Position numbers and translations under genes: made by a program. The notes under the pieces are model-generated. The model was not told the origin of the DNA and ran no database searches. It was given only the letters and a program-made list of their open reading frames with translations. From positions 1 to 64,000 of the forward strand of contig JAKSZP010017409.1 in assembly GCA_022478985.1 (NCBI GenBank): DNA of 64,000 nucleotides. The letters run 5' to 3'. Shown in pieces: positions 33,817-44,270 of the stretch; positions within the stretch are counted from its first letter, which is position 1; each line of letters starts with the position of its first letter. This stretch comes from Massospora cicadina (lineage: Eukaryota; Entomophthoromycota; Entomophthoromycetes; Entomophthorales; Entomophthoraceae).

Positions 33817-34313
33817 TGTTTCTAAATCCATTCTGACTATTGACGCTTGTTTGAACTTGAAGCATGGACTAATACAAATCAAATAATGCTGAAATAAATC
33901 TCCTCCATCTAACAATTGTTTTATTATTGACATCAGATTAGTGAAGGCATCAACCCTTAACTATCCAATGAAGTGAAGAGAAAAGGAAGCATCTAGGACA
34001 AAGGTTAAAAAGAGGACAACCTATTGATTCAGAAGACTATCACAACACAAAGAAGTCATATTGTCATACGTCTCTTCCTGAAGCTCAAGGAAATCTCAAT
34101 TGTTGGACCAAAATGGAATGTCCCATGTGTGACAAACCCAAGCACCCCAAAAATATCCTAAGCTTCAAACAAATAATAATTATCACTTTTATAATTTTAT
34201 AATAAGCTTCCTAACCTCTCCCTTTATATTTTTTAGCTTTTCTTTCCCGTAACAATCACTTTAGTTGCTACATTTTGATTTGTACAGAAATTTTTGATAA
34301 TCACACAGGAGAT

Positions 34314-35507
34314 ATGGGCGATTTTAATAATAAATTTAATACAACCTGGGCGAGCGTCGCAACAAGAGGTGCACAAAACGGTGTACCTAAGGGCAAGAAA
34401 CGCCCTGGAGGGGGACCAGGAACCCAAACCGCCAAGAAACCACAAACTCAGACACCATCCAGGTTTATGGTATTTACTATAAAAAAGATCAATAAATGTA
34501 TATCTAATATAACCACCCCTTTCAAAGGTGGAACATGGGCTCTGACTCTTCCTTGGGGATGATCTTTGACCCTGTGGGAGAAAACATGTGAGGCACAGCC
34601 CTCCCTTTTCCCCCACGCGGTATATGTTGCCACCAACAACATGGGCCATGGCTGGATCAATATTAGTTCCAAAACAGCCAAAGAAGCAGAAGCCGTAGCA
34701 AAAGTCTGTGTCAAAACTTCCCTTCCCGAGGGCAAAAAAATAGTGTGCACCACATGCACCAGATGGAACAAAGTGAAAACTTTGTTCATCTCCTTTGACT
34801 TGCTCCCTACCAACCTTCCTCATAAGGTAATCGAGGAGGAGCTCTGCAAAGGGCTAGTAGCCTACAGAGAAATTATGCAACTTGAATTACAACAATTTCG
34901 CCTAATGCCAACCCTGTGCACAGGCAAAGCTATCGCCATGATCAACCCATTCCTTGAAGTAGAAGATGACTTATCAAGAATCCACCACACAGCAGAGTTT
35001 AACTTTGCATATGGGGGACAGTCATCCGCATTCCAAGTTACACCGGAACACACACCACCTATTTGCAACCACTGCAGTTCATTGGGACAAAAGGAACACA
35101 CATGCCCCATGAAGGAGGGCTTAATGGAAGCAGACTACTGTGAGGAAGCCATGGACGAAAGTAACAAAAACTTCACCAGAATGACCAACGGCCACTACCC
35201 ATTCCACTGGGGTGAAGATGGACTTTACTCCATCATGGACCCAGTTGCACATAAACAATGCAAAGCGGCACAAAAAGCTAACAAGCGGGCAGCAGCTGAG
35301 GCAGCAGCGCACGCGGAATCATCATCAACCCCAGAAAAATTCAAGAGGATATTTCAGATATACACTGAGCCAACCAATCAGAATGATATACTCAGGTTGA
35401 AAATTTTCACAGCAACTCGACTGAGTCATCAAGTGACATCAATCATACACACTTTGAGGAACAATTCAGCCGCAATATGGGTGAAAGTGTGGTGCACAAT
35501 TCTCTAA
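34314..35507 (+). pseudogene. LnC ORF1 (Gag-like), one in-frame stop
   Basis: The ATG at 34314 starts MGDFNNKFNTTWASVATRG. A single frame reaches 35507 with one stop (TGA, 34560-34562), about 397 residues. Parts: basic Gly/Lys-rich N-terminus; a globular segment with TLFISFDLLPTNLPHKVIEE, comparable to LVISFANLPSHLPPQ in LnA; a knuckle CNHCSSLGQKEHTC (35065-35106), in which the His of CX2CX4HX4C is Gln; an Ala/Lys-rich helix; and a polar C-terminus. It would coat the LINE RNA in an RNP. The C-terminal domain of LnA/LnB/LnD is absent. Confidence 0.85.
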
Positions 35508-35728
35508 ATCCAAACCCCAAAATTACAGAACCCAATCAGCACCCCGCATTGAACCATCATGAGATATGTGCGGGAAAAGATAACGCAAATTTTAAAAACC
35601 ACAATTCCCATGAAAAATCAAGTCAGATCAAGGGAACTGACATTGTCACTGAGAGTTGGATTACAGACGCGGAGCATGGCCAAAATGAGCCTCGGTGGGA
35701 TAGGGCCAGAGGGCCCTCCCAACCACTC

Positions 35729-35751
35729 CTGAGGTGCCGCGGGCACCTCAG
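35729..35751 (+). promoter_or_regulatory. Perfect hairpin just upstream of LnC ORF2
   Basis: CTGAGGTGCC, loop GCG, GGCACCTCAG: a perfect 10-bp GC-rich stem ending 11 nt before the ORF2 ATG (35763). Its place between ORF1 and ORF2 suggests a role in translation of ORF2 or in RNA structure, but that is inference. Confidence 0.6.
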
Positions 35752-35762
35752 TGTCAATAGGG

Positions 35763-36430
35763 ATGCTAAACATCGCAGGAGCCAGGGCTCAAACGTCCCA
35801 AGCCAAAAAGATGGACTTCCTGCAAAAACCCCTTGTAGACATCTTGGCCATCCAAGAAACTCACTGTCTAAAAGGGGAAGAAGGATCCTGGTCATCCAGG
35901 GTCTCACCATCACAATTGTTATGGACGTCTCACTGTGGGGTGATCATCCAAAATAACAGAAAATTAAAAATTACTAACTCCTCGTCATACCTTCATGGCC
36001 GCATCCTGGTAGCAATAATCACATGCCATGAGGAAACAAGCTTAATAGCATGCATCTATGCACCGTACACCACAGATGAGAGAAAACAATCTTTCAAAAC
36101 TGTTCCAACACTCACCCTCCCACCAGATACCATCCTGTTGGGTGACTTTAACTGCTGGGATAACCCTAACATGGACCAATGGCTGAACCCCAGGGGATAC
36201 CCACCGGGACACATCGAATTTCGCACAATGAAGGCATCCCTTGGCCTACAGGCTGCCCTCCCCCCAGATCATCACTCCTTCCTTACATGACATGGCCCAA
36301 CATACGTGAGGGAGCGCTCATATCAATGAGCCGCATCAATCACATCCTCGTTCTGCAAACCCAATGATCAAGAATTTCCAAATTTACAACAAAAAAAGTC
36401 GATTTCTCTGACCACCGACTTGTTTTGATG
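35763..36430 (+). pseudogene. LnC ORF2, AP-type endonuclease domain
   Basis: Begins MLNIAGARAQTSQAKKMDFL. Endonuclease motifs in order: LAIQETH (about 35844), the Glu of the metal site; TILLGDFNCW (about 36130), the catalytic Asp/Asn; and SDHRL near 36407-36421, the terminal His motif, in another frame. The enzyme nicks target DNA to prime reverse transcription. A stop at 36288 and frame changes inactivate it. Confidence 0.87.
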
Positions 36431-37079
36431 CAGTTATTGCCAACCCAAACTCACGCACAGGTGTCACCCTGGAGAAAGCTACACCCAGAAAACACAAAAT
36501 TACCCAAAATATTTAACTGGGTTAAACACAAGGCCATGAACCAAGAATTCACAGCTCCATTCACATCAGATCCCATTGTAACACATGCAAATTTCAAAAA
36601 GGAACTAATCAACAAAACCCAACATCTCGCATCACATTAGTACACTGCTGATACAGCCACAATCAGTTGTACCCTGGCAGAACTGGACCACCTCAAGATT
36701 AACACCCCAAGATCCGGTTATAGCCCCAACTGTGGATGCAAATGGGCGGAAATATCTGCTCAACTAAACACCCTCATCTTTGAGCACCAACACATAATCA
36801 AAGTATCAAACAAAGGTAAGTTCATAAAGTAAGGCGAAACATGTTCAACATATTTCTTCCACCAATTCCACTTCTGCAGCAACCAGCCCGCATGCACACA
36901 GGTCCGCAAGGCTGACGGCACCATGGCAACTGACCCTGAGGAGGTCAAGGCGGAAGTACACCGCTATTAAACCAAATTATACCATGATACACTGACAGAC
37001 CCACAAAAAATCACAAAATTTATACAAACTGCCAGGATACAAAGCACACCACCAAACTACAATATTCTAAATCTAATTA

Positions 37080-38160
37080 TATGGGAGGAGCTTTGGGATA
37101 CAATCCGCGGTGCACCACGTAGGAAATGCCCAGGGCCTGATGGGATACCCTATGAATTTTACAAAAAATATTTTCAGCAAATTACCCCCCTCCTATTGGC
37201 GTCTATGAACCAGTGATTGCTGGAAACACGCCTCCTACCTGGTGGCCATGAATCGTATGTCATAAACTTGTATAAAAAGGGTGACAAATTGGACCTGGCC
37301 AACTGGCGTCCAATTGCACTCTCTAATACTGACACAAAAATCCTAACAAAAATTTTAGCAGCCAGATTAGGCGCAATTGCCTCTGATGTCCTGTCACACA
37401 ACCAGTTTGGGTTTATACCAGGGCGCTCAATCTGGAACAACATACACCCTGTTGCAAACATATGTCAGTCCAAAGCAACTGGAGCCCTGGTCTTCTTAGT
37501 CCAGGAAAAGGCATACGACCGCATTAGTTGGCCATACCTAAAGGGATGCCTACACGCTTTCAAACTCCCACCCAGATTCATAAACTGGGCGATGCTCCTC
37601 ACAGAATCTGCAACCATGGCTGTATGCGGCCCTGGCTTCCTAACTACAATATCACACCACACAGAGGGCTCAAACAAGGGACCCCCTCAGCCCACTGCTG
37701 TATAATTTCAGTTTTGATTCACTCCTCCGCGTAACCAACTCACGCCTCATGGGCATAACTGCACAAGGCCAGCCAACAGTCAAGATACTGGCCTTCGTGG
37801 ATGACTGCGTGGCAGGTATAGCTAACAACAATGATGCCCAACTGCTGGAACGCACCCTAGAGGAATACTCCATGGTGAGCAACGCATCGCTCAACAAAAG
37901 GAAAACAGAAATAATTCTCTTAGGCAAGTACACTAACAACTGGGCTACAACACCAGAACCTCACAGCCTCATACGAAGGAAAAACCCACCCATATTACCC
38001 TTCACATCATATCCCACCACCACTCCTGTCCGCCACCTTGGGATATGGCTGGAAACAGGGGGATATGCCAATGAGACAATTGAGAACAATCTATTACAGC
38101 GGGTATCCAACCGCGTCGCCTCCCACAAGGGAAGATCCCCAGGACTAATGGGTTGAGTAA
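37080..38160 (+). pseudogene. LnC ORF2, reverse transcriptase domain
   Basis: KCPGPDGIPYEFYKKYF (about 37126), NLYKKGDKLDLANWRPIALS (37266 on), NQFGFIPGRSIWNNIH (about 37400), RGLKQG with a one-base frame loss then DPLSPLLYNFSFDSLL (about 37665-37730), and ILAFVDDCVAGI (about 37785-37820) are LINE RT motifs 0-5. The catalytic motif is FVDD with both Asp kept. SNASLNKRKTEIILLG is the following thumb-side segment. RT sequence is more like L1/Tad LINEs than LTR elements. Confidence 0.9.
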
Positions 38161-39017
38161 CAGTTGCTAACTCACTTATCATCCCAATATATGGTACCCT
38201 GCCCACGCAATAGCCTTCTCACCCACCTTTATAACATCAATCCGCGCGCTCATCCAGGGATGTCTGTGGCCTGGATCCCATTCGCCCAAACAGATGGAAA
38301 CACTCTTTGGTCCACACTCAAGCGGAGGCATGGGACTAATAGATTTTGAGAGCCACGCCAACTGCATCCTGGGTACCTGGATAAAGGAAGTCCTTGCCCC
38401 AGACCTCACGCAGCAACACTGGTCCAGAGCAGCAAGGACTAACTTTGCGCAGGCGCTCAAGGTAACCAATCCACATAGCCCACCCAGACTATTTTCATAC
38501 CTTGCTAAACGCCATACCGCAACAGGCTTGCATGGAACCCCCCTCACTTCAAATGCATCCTCTGAGCCATCCGCTGCATGGGATGGACTGTAGAGAACAC
38601 TGGCACTGTGCAGGGAAGGGGACGACCCAGCTCCCACTTCAAAATTAAGAAATTCAGAAAACCACCCCAGAGAGACATGCTTGCTACAACCCCAACCATT
38701 GCTAGAATCGAATACCTAGATGCGTTGGACATTCCTTTTGACTTAACCACACATAAGGCAGTGTGGAAAATGACGCACACCCATTCCTACAGCCGAGGGT
38801 AAGAGCCAACGCCTGGCGCTGTCTGAGAAGGGCCTATAGGATGCAGAACGCTCCAATTCCCTTCACGCAACCTGCGCAGTATGTGGAGGAGGGCTCCCTA
38901 CATCATCGCCTAGAAACATGCCCCCCAACCAAAGCCATATGGCAGGAAGTTGCGCGCCTGCTTAAGCTCCAAAACCAGCAGGAATTTTCTATCTCAAAGA
39001 GCCTCCTCGCGCTCTAG
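38161..39017 (+). pseudogene. LnC ORF2, C-terminal region with zinc-binding motif
   Basis: MGLIDFESHANCILGTWIKE (about 38330-38390) and later segments match the post-RT region of Tad/L1-like ORF2 proteins. Near 38866, TCAVCGGG is followed, after a one-base frame change, by SLHHRLETCPPTKAIW. Together they form a C-X2-C...H-X4-C pattern typical of the ORF2 C-terminus in this group. After 39017 comes about 430 bp of 3' UTR. Confidence 0.78.
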
Positions 39018-39594
39018 ACCAAATCACCAATCCCATCTACCCTCCGCTCCCTAATGATACCCAATGCAATGTGAACAATACACACCATTGCCTTAGAAGC
39101 ATTTAAAGGCACGGTCCCAACCATCCATGGGGTTATCATTAGGTTCCACGTCCACTTACTGGAGCACTTCCAAGCCTGGCTCTATGGATATATGAGGCCA
39201 AGGCAACGGGCACTCATAGAATTGTGGTTCCCACTTTGGTTCTTCCGCACAGACCCCTTCCTTCACACCTGCCCCATAGTGGGGAAACCCCCTCAGAGTA
39301 GCGCATCGACCCCCCATACCTGGCAGTCCCGCTGGCAACAGGGATAACCTGAGTACCCCGGGGTGCCCAATTTTATATATCTTTGTTTTCCACACATACT
39401 CGGTAATGCCCATCCCTTGGTCGGCTTGCCTCAATTAAATAAAATAATAAGCTTCCTTTTTTAGTATATTGAGACCATCTAGCAAGAATTGTTCCAATTA
39501 ACTAAGACCCCTTTCTGCAATCTTATTAAATATAACCATGTCTGGATCTAAGCAGCTTCAAAGCCTGTTCTTTCACCTAACCTTGCCATCTACA

Positions 39595-41750
39595 GTGCCA
39601 ACAGAAAACTGTTGCTCCCTGACAGGTCTTCTAAGTTACCAAAAAGAGTGAGAACGTAAAAATAAGATGTAAAATAATCCATAACAAGAAGCACCTAACA
39701 AATGTGGTTAGAAGAATTACTCTTGGATCATCAAGCTCGCTTTGAAGTAGGCACTCCTGTCCCAGCTACCTTAGAATATATTACTGAGTACTAAAGTGAA
39801 GTGTCCCTTGTAGACTAATGTTGAATACCAACTAAGAAATGTCAACCTTGGACCAATAGTACAATAACTGTTGTATGGTATTTTTGTACCTGAAGAACGT
39901 CCTAGTTGTATCAGAGCATCAGCTGCTCCCTCCACCATGAGAGAACTTTTAGCCCCTAGTTTACCTGTCACTGAAGTGGAAATCATATTGGACCTATATC
40001 TTTACAACTTGATCCACCTGTACATCTATCACAGTCTAGATTTTGGACTACGCCACCAAGATTTACTGAAAAATTGGACTTGATCCAATCCCTTCATTCA
40101 CTTACCTATGAATTTACCCTATGCCTCTTCCTTTGTTTAAGATAATTAAAATGTTTTTGAAAATTAGCACTTAATAAAGGCGATGTCAGATGACCTTATT
40201 GAATGAAGGAACTGTTGCGTACTTACAAAATCATCTCACAACCCTAGTGGACGCAGCAGTAACTGAAGCTTACCTTCAGATAAGAAAGACTATTGCATCA
40301 CTCTTGGATTATATTTCCAGCATCAAAATACCGTTTGGACAATGTTTTGTACAACTTGAGGAAGCCTTACAATAAGCCCATCTTTGAGCGCAAGGCCCTA
40401 CTGGCCCCAAAGGGCCCCCTGGCTACTAAGTCCTCCTGAACTAAGGGGGTTCACTGTGATTTATGGGCCTCAAGGGGATCGTGGACCTATAGGGCCCCAT
40501 GATTGACCGACCGCCTGGGTCTCTAGGGATATTGGGCCCCCTGGACCGCCAGGGCCACCTGGAATCAAAGGACCCCTTCAGCCATTAAGAGAAAGCTAAG
40601 CCTCTTTACCCAGGCCTCCCAGCCCTCCTGCACCTAACTTAACTAACCCAAAGATGACGCTTCTTATACACATTTTAGTATTATCTAGAATCAAGTCGCT
40701 CAACTTTATTTAGGTTATGGCTGTCACTCATGGCTGTGGTGTAAATTTAAAGCCTGACCTCTCAACCTCAATTATAACTTTAAATCCTTAGCCAATGGGC
40801 TCATGAGTCTCATTGATCTTTTCCAACTTATTGTGTTTGATTAGACTGCATTGATAACTGGATCATTCAATTTACCAGTCAATTCAAGGCCATTAAGGCG
40901 AAATAATTTTCATCAAGCACTATGTAATCCAAAAGCCAGAATCACAATGGCTTAAAGATCAACTTACACAAAAGGCATCCTTTTTTACAATGATGGCTCA
41001 GTACATGGATTTACAAAACGATGTGAATGATTTTGAGGGATCATCTTGATCAGATGCGACCCATTAAATACATTGAAACAAGCTCTCGATTTTGGCTCCT
41101 CTTGCACCAAATAGAAAAAACGTTTTATCTGCGCCTGTTTTTATGAATTTTAAGCATCCATATAAGGAAAAATTAATTACCCTAATGAAGGAAACTTTGT
41201 TTAATTCTTATAAGTACATGAAAGCACCCTGGAAGAGGTTGCTAATTGACAGAAAGTTAAACGCCTTCCCATCTGTTTGATTCATATCGCCAAAAAATGG
41301 TCCGTCACCTGAAGAACAGTCAAACCTGGACCCAAGATAAAACCATTTTAATAAAAGAATCTAGAAGCAATAATACCCTGTACAAAAATAAGCAGGCCTT
41401 CGTGACTTTTTTGCACTAAACATGGGAATCATATATGAGCACATTATCACTTTTACTATTAAGCCAGACTTTGGTTTCCTGTGATTGATCTCTCTATATG
41501 ACGCCATTACTTCTGCCATTTCTGTCTTGTCGCTTGCCCTGACTTGCAGTTACATATCTGCACTATCAAGAGGAATTTCACGATCATCCTGGATATAAAA
41601 ATGGTTTGTCAAAATCCCTGTCATTATACTTCAAAAGGCTTAACTCCAGCTTCTCTCCTAAATGATACTTTCAGTTCAACGTTTATAAAAAAAGGAGCTA
41701 ATAAGAAGAATACAATGCACTTGCTGCTGAAGGCGTTATCATATAGCTGA
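39595..41750 (+). pseudogene. GyG gag-like region with a collagen-like stretch
   Basis: Short open pieces: LEELLLDHQARFEVGTPVPA (about 39707-39766); 40190-40375, open for 61 residues and helical (NEGTVAYLQNHLTTLVDAAV and on); then, between 40390 and 40580, Gly-X-Y triplets in one reading per block (GPTGPKGPPG, GPQGDRGPIGPH, IGPPGPPGPPGIKGP) separated by stops. Further pieces (41092-41280) resemble the gag helical region. No certain CCHC knuckle. Called gag by position only. Confidence 0.5.
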
Positions 41751-42029
41751 GTAATGCTACAAAAGAATAGCTGATGAGGAGGAAAAAGTCCCGTTAACAT
41801 GAAAGGAGATGCTCTACATGTTGAAAACCACCTTACGCCTCAATTATCTACTTATCAGGCTCTCCTGCTGCACCCTCTACTATCAATTCCGTTGATATGT
41901 CTACCAAATTAATGACAGTGATTTGTATTACACTAGCTCCCTCTTCGTCCCTTTGACTTCTTTCTTTAACCTATAACCACAGTTTGGGACTCGGTCACCA
42001 AGGTGAGAGTTCAATTATAAAAATTAAAA

Positions 42030-42360
42030 GTTCAAGCCATTGTTGACACCAGATCTCCAGCGAATGTTATATTTTTTAAACTGTCCAATCGAATTCTAGT
42101 TGTGCTCAACTTACAACATATTGTTAAATACTAAACTGCGATCCCACATTGACTAGGTCACTCAGTGCTTAGTTGACCTTACCCATATGGTTTTGGAAGC
42201 TTATTAATAAGGCTTCTTCTTTGGTCCTTGAAAACCAAAGCTATGAAAAGTTATTAGGGATACAATTTATGCGCAGTAAGAAGGGGTTGTTTACCTATCT
42301 GAGTCCTATTTATCTATACTTAGGCATTGGGTACCACTTACCTTCAAAACACCTGTAACT
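42030..42360 (+). pseudogene. GyG retropepsin remnant
   Basis: AIVDTRSPANVIFFKLSNRI at about 42039-42098 corresponds to IIDTGAPVNIVSTKL in GyF; the catalytic DTG is now DTR. LLGIQFMRSKKG (42250-42290) may be the C-terminal half. Frame broken. Confidence 0.6.
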
Positions 42361-42989
42361 AAGAAGGTCACCCCAATAAAAATAAGCTGCCTTAGGGAAG
42401 ACGACTAAACTTCATATCATATCAATTATTATGTAATAAATTATTGTGTAAAATAGTCTCCTCAGTCTAATGACATTTGTAAAAAATGCCTTTTTTGCTC
42501 CAACCCAAGTGGTAGTATCAGCTTAGAAGCAAGCTATAGTAGCTACCCGCATCCAAGTACATATTCCCCCAGACATATACTAGAAGCTCGTGGGGTAGAT
42601 AATCCACCTGTCAAGGAGGAATCTACCTGCCTAGGTATTCTGGATCTGGCATATTCAGAACTATCTCAGTTCTGTTAGGTAACCTGACTCCAACCCTCAT
42701 GTCATAGAGAAAAAGGATCCTATAGCTTATGCTCACCTGTTGCCTGTTGATGAATTTTAGCGTACATAATTTTGGAACTCTCCAGGATTTTGGGCTTGAG
42801 GATATGCCTACTATAGCAACCATTGAATATAATATATCTCAGACCTTACCAAAATTCAACTTGAGGCAGCTAAGTGACTCTTAGTGAAATATTTGGATAT
42901 CTTCTCTTGTGGGTCTTACATTTTTTATTAATTTTTGAGTGACTTATTTGGTAGATACTGGAGATTCTTTGCCAATAGGGACTAAGCCT

Positions 42990-43770
42990 TATCAAAAATA
43001 CAAAGTGGAAGAAGATCAAGTAACCATCAAATAAAACATCTGAATTCCAGATTATTAGAATCTTCTAAAGCCCTTAAGCTTCTCCACCGCTATTAGTGAA
43101 GAATAATTATGGGACCATTTATGTGGTGATTGATTACAATAAATGAAATTTCAATCAACCAAAAGGACAGATATTCTTACCTTGAATTGACAATTCCCTT
43201 TAGAGCTTAACTGTCTTGCAGTTCTTCTCTGCTATGGACTTTTCCAATGATACCGGAAATTAAACCATGTCCAAGAAGACCAAGTTAAGTGTGACCATCT
43301 AGTACTAAAAAAAGACCAAGTTAAGTGTGCTCTCATGTCTAACAAGGGCCTGTTCAAGCTAACCTAAATGCCACAGGGGCTATGCAATGCCCCTGCAACT
43401 TTCCAATAATTCATGGATGGCATCCTAGGGTACCTGAAAATGTCCTGTTTTTTGGTATATTTAAACTTTATTAGCTTCTTCTCTCAGACTTTTAGCTCCC
43501 TCTCAATCACTTGCATCAGCTATCTTAACAATTATGATTAGCATCTTCAATATTAAAAAAAGTCATGTGTTCTTTTTTCTATTGAGAATTGGAGTTTTTA
43601 GGTCATAAGGTAACAAATGAAGTTATCTAACTACTGCCAGATAAAGTTACTGAAATACATGAGATGTCCCCATTAAGGAGTCTAAGGGTCATTCAGGCCC
43701 TTCTGGGGGTGGTGGTGTATTACTTCCAATTTATTCCCCATTTTGCCATCTTAAGGAACCCCTGGTCTAC
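42990..43770 (+). pseudogene. GyG reverse transcriptase remnant
   Basis: YVVIDYNK (about 43122) is the fingers motif. SNKGLFKLT, a stop, then MPQGLCNAPATFQ (about 43338-43405) is the palm. LVYLNFISFFSQTF (about 43455-43495) has the YLDD changed to YLNF. The thumb LLGVVVYYFQFIPHFA is partly readable near 43705-43746. A very short insertion with TSD interrupts it at 43294. Confidence 0.75.
43294..43311 (+). mobile_element. Very short retroposon insertion 4 (18 bp) in GyG RT
   Basis: ACCATCTAGTACTAAAAA between two identical copies of AAGACCAAGTTAAGTGTG (43276-43293 and 43312-43329): a perfect 18-bp duplication around an 18-bp insert. Confidence 0.9.
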
Positions 43771-43849
43771 TTACTACAGATTTCCGTGCCTTTTCACTGG
43801 GAGTTATTACAACAACAGTCCTTAGATTCCTTATGACAAGCATTAACTA

Positions 43850-44270
43850 ATACTCCTGTGCTAACGCATTCCAAATTTTATAAGCCTTTCAAGATTTTTA
43901 CTAATACCAGTAATGTTGCTGTTGGTGCCATTCTGATGAAACACAATGACAATAATATATACCTTACAATAGCATACTTTAGCAAGACTCTTTAAAGCTG
44001 AATGTAACTATAGCATCACCAAGTGCAAGTGTTTAGCGGTATCCCTGGCCATTAAAAATTTCTTTACTTTCCTTTATGAGCTTCACTTTACTATAATAAC
44101 CAATCACGCCTCCTTTGCTAGTTACAACAGATGCATGATATAGACGGCTGTCTATCCTGGTGGGCTTTTAATACAAAACTATGATTTCTCAATTGTTCAA
44201 TGACCAGGTGCTATACATCAAATGATAATAATCTTTCATAATTTCCAGTCCTGACTGTTTTTCACTGAGG
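43850..44270 (+). pseudogene. GyG RNase H remnant
   Basis: NTSNVAVGAILMKHNDNN (about 43908-43958) is the first-Asp region with D.S. changed. CKCLAVSLAIKNFFTFLYEL (44021-44082) matches the E..AV..A...F..YL helix, and ITNHASF (about 44097) the D-H segment with Asp changed to Asn. Many stops. Confidence 0.65.

Larger units (their letters stand above)
34213..39443 (+). mobile_element. LnC: near full-length L1/Tad-like LINE with ORF1 and ORF2
   Basis: 5231 bp flanked by perfect 14-bp repeats ATAATAAGCTTCCT (34199-34212 and 39444-39457). Structure: about 100 bp leader, ORF1 (34314-35507), 255-bp spacer with a perfect hairpin, ORF2 with AP-type endonuclease, RT and C-terminal zinc motif, and a 3' end CCATCCCTTGGTCGGC, TGCCTCAATTAAATAAA, which matches LnA and LnB. 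ORF2 is broken by several frame changes and stops, so it is inactive, but less decayed than the gypsy elements around it. Confidence 0.92.
33817..39594 (+). repeat. GyG 5' LTR, split by LnC
   Basis: 33817-34198 and 39458-39594 align with 51953-52499. Examples: ATTCTGGAAAAGAC (right copy) against ATTCAGAAGACTAT (left); CTTCAAAGCCTGTTC in both (39556 and 52461); CCATCTACAG at both ends. The break between the two halves coincides with the 14-bp LnC target-site duplication. Confidence 0.6.

Noticed and set aside
34233..34823. 196-residue minus-strand open frame
   Set aside because: Antisense to LnC ORF1, which has a CCHC-type knuckle, a matching TSD-bounded element and a homologue in LnA; the antisense text shows no domain.
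39470..39490. GAGACCATCTAGCAAG near the LnC 3' flank
   Set aside because: Shares ACCATCTAG but lacks TACTAAAAA and has no flanking duplication; the surrounding sequence aligns with the other GyG LTR.
40390..40590. A genuine host collagen gene
   Set aside because: The Gly-X-Y run is short, broken by stops, and lies between gag- and protease-like parts of a gypsy element; kept as a finding about that element, not as a gene.
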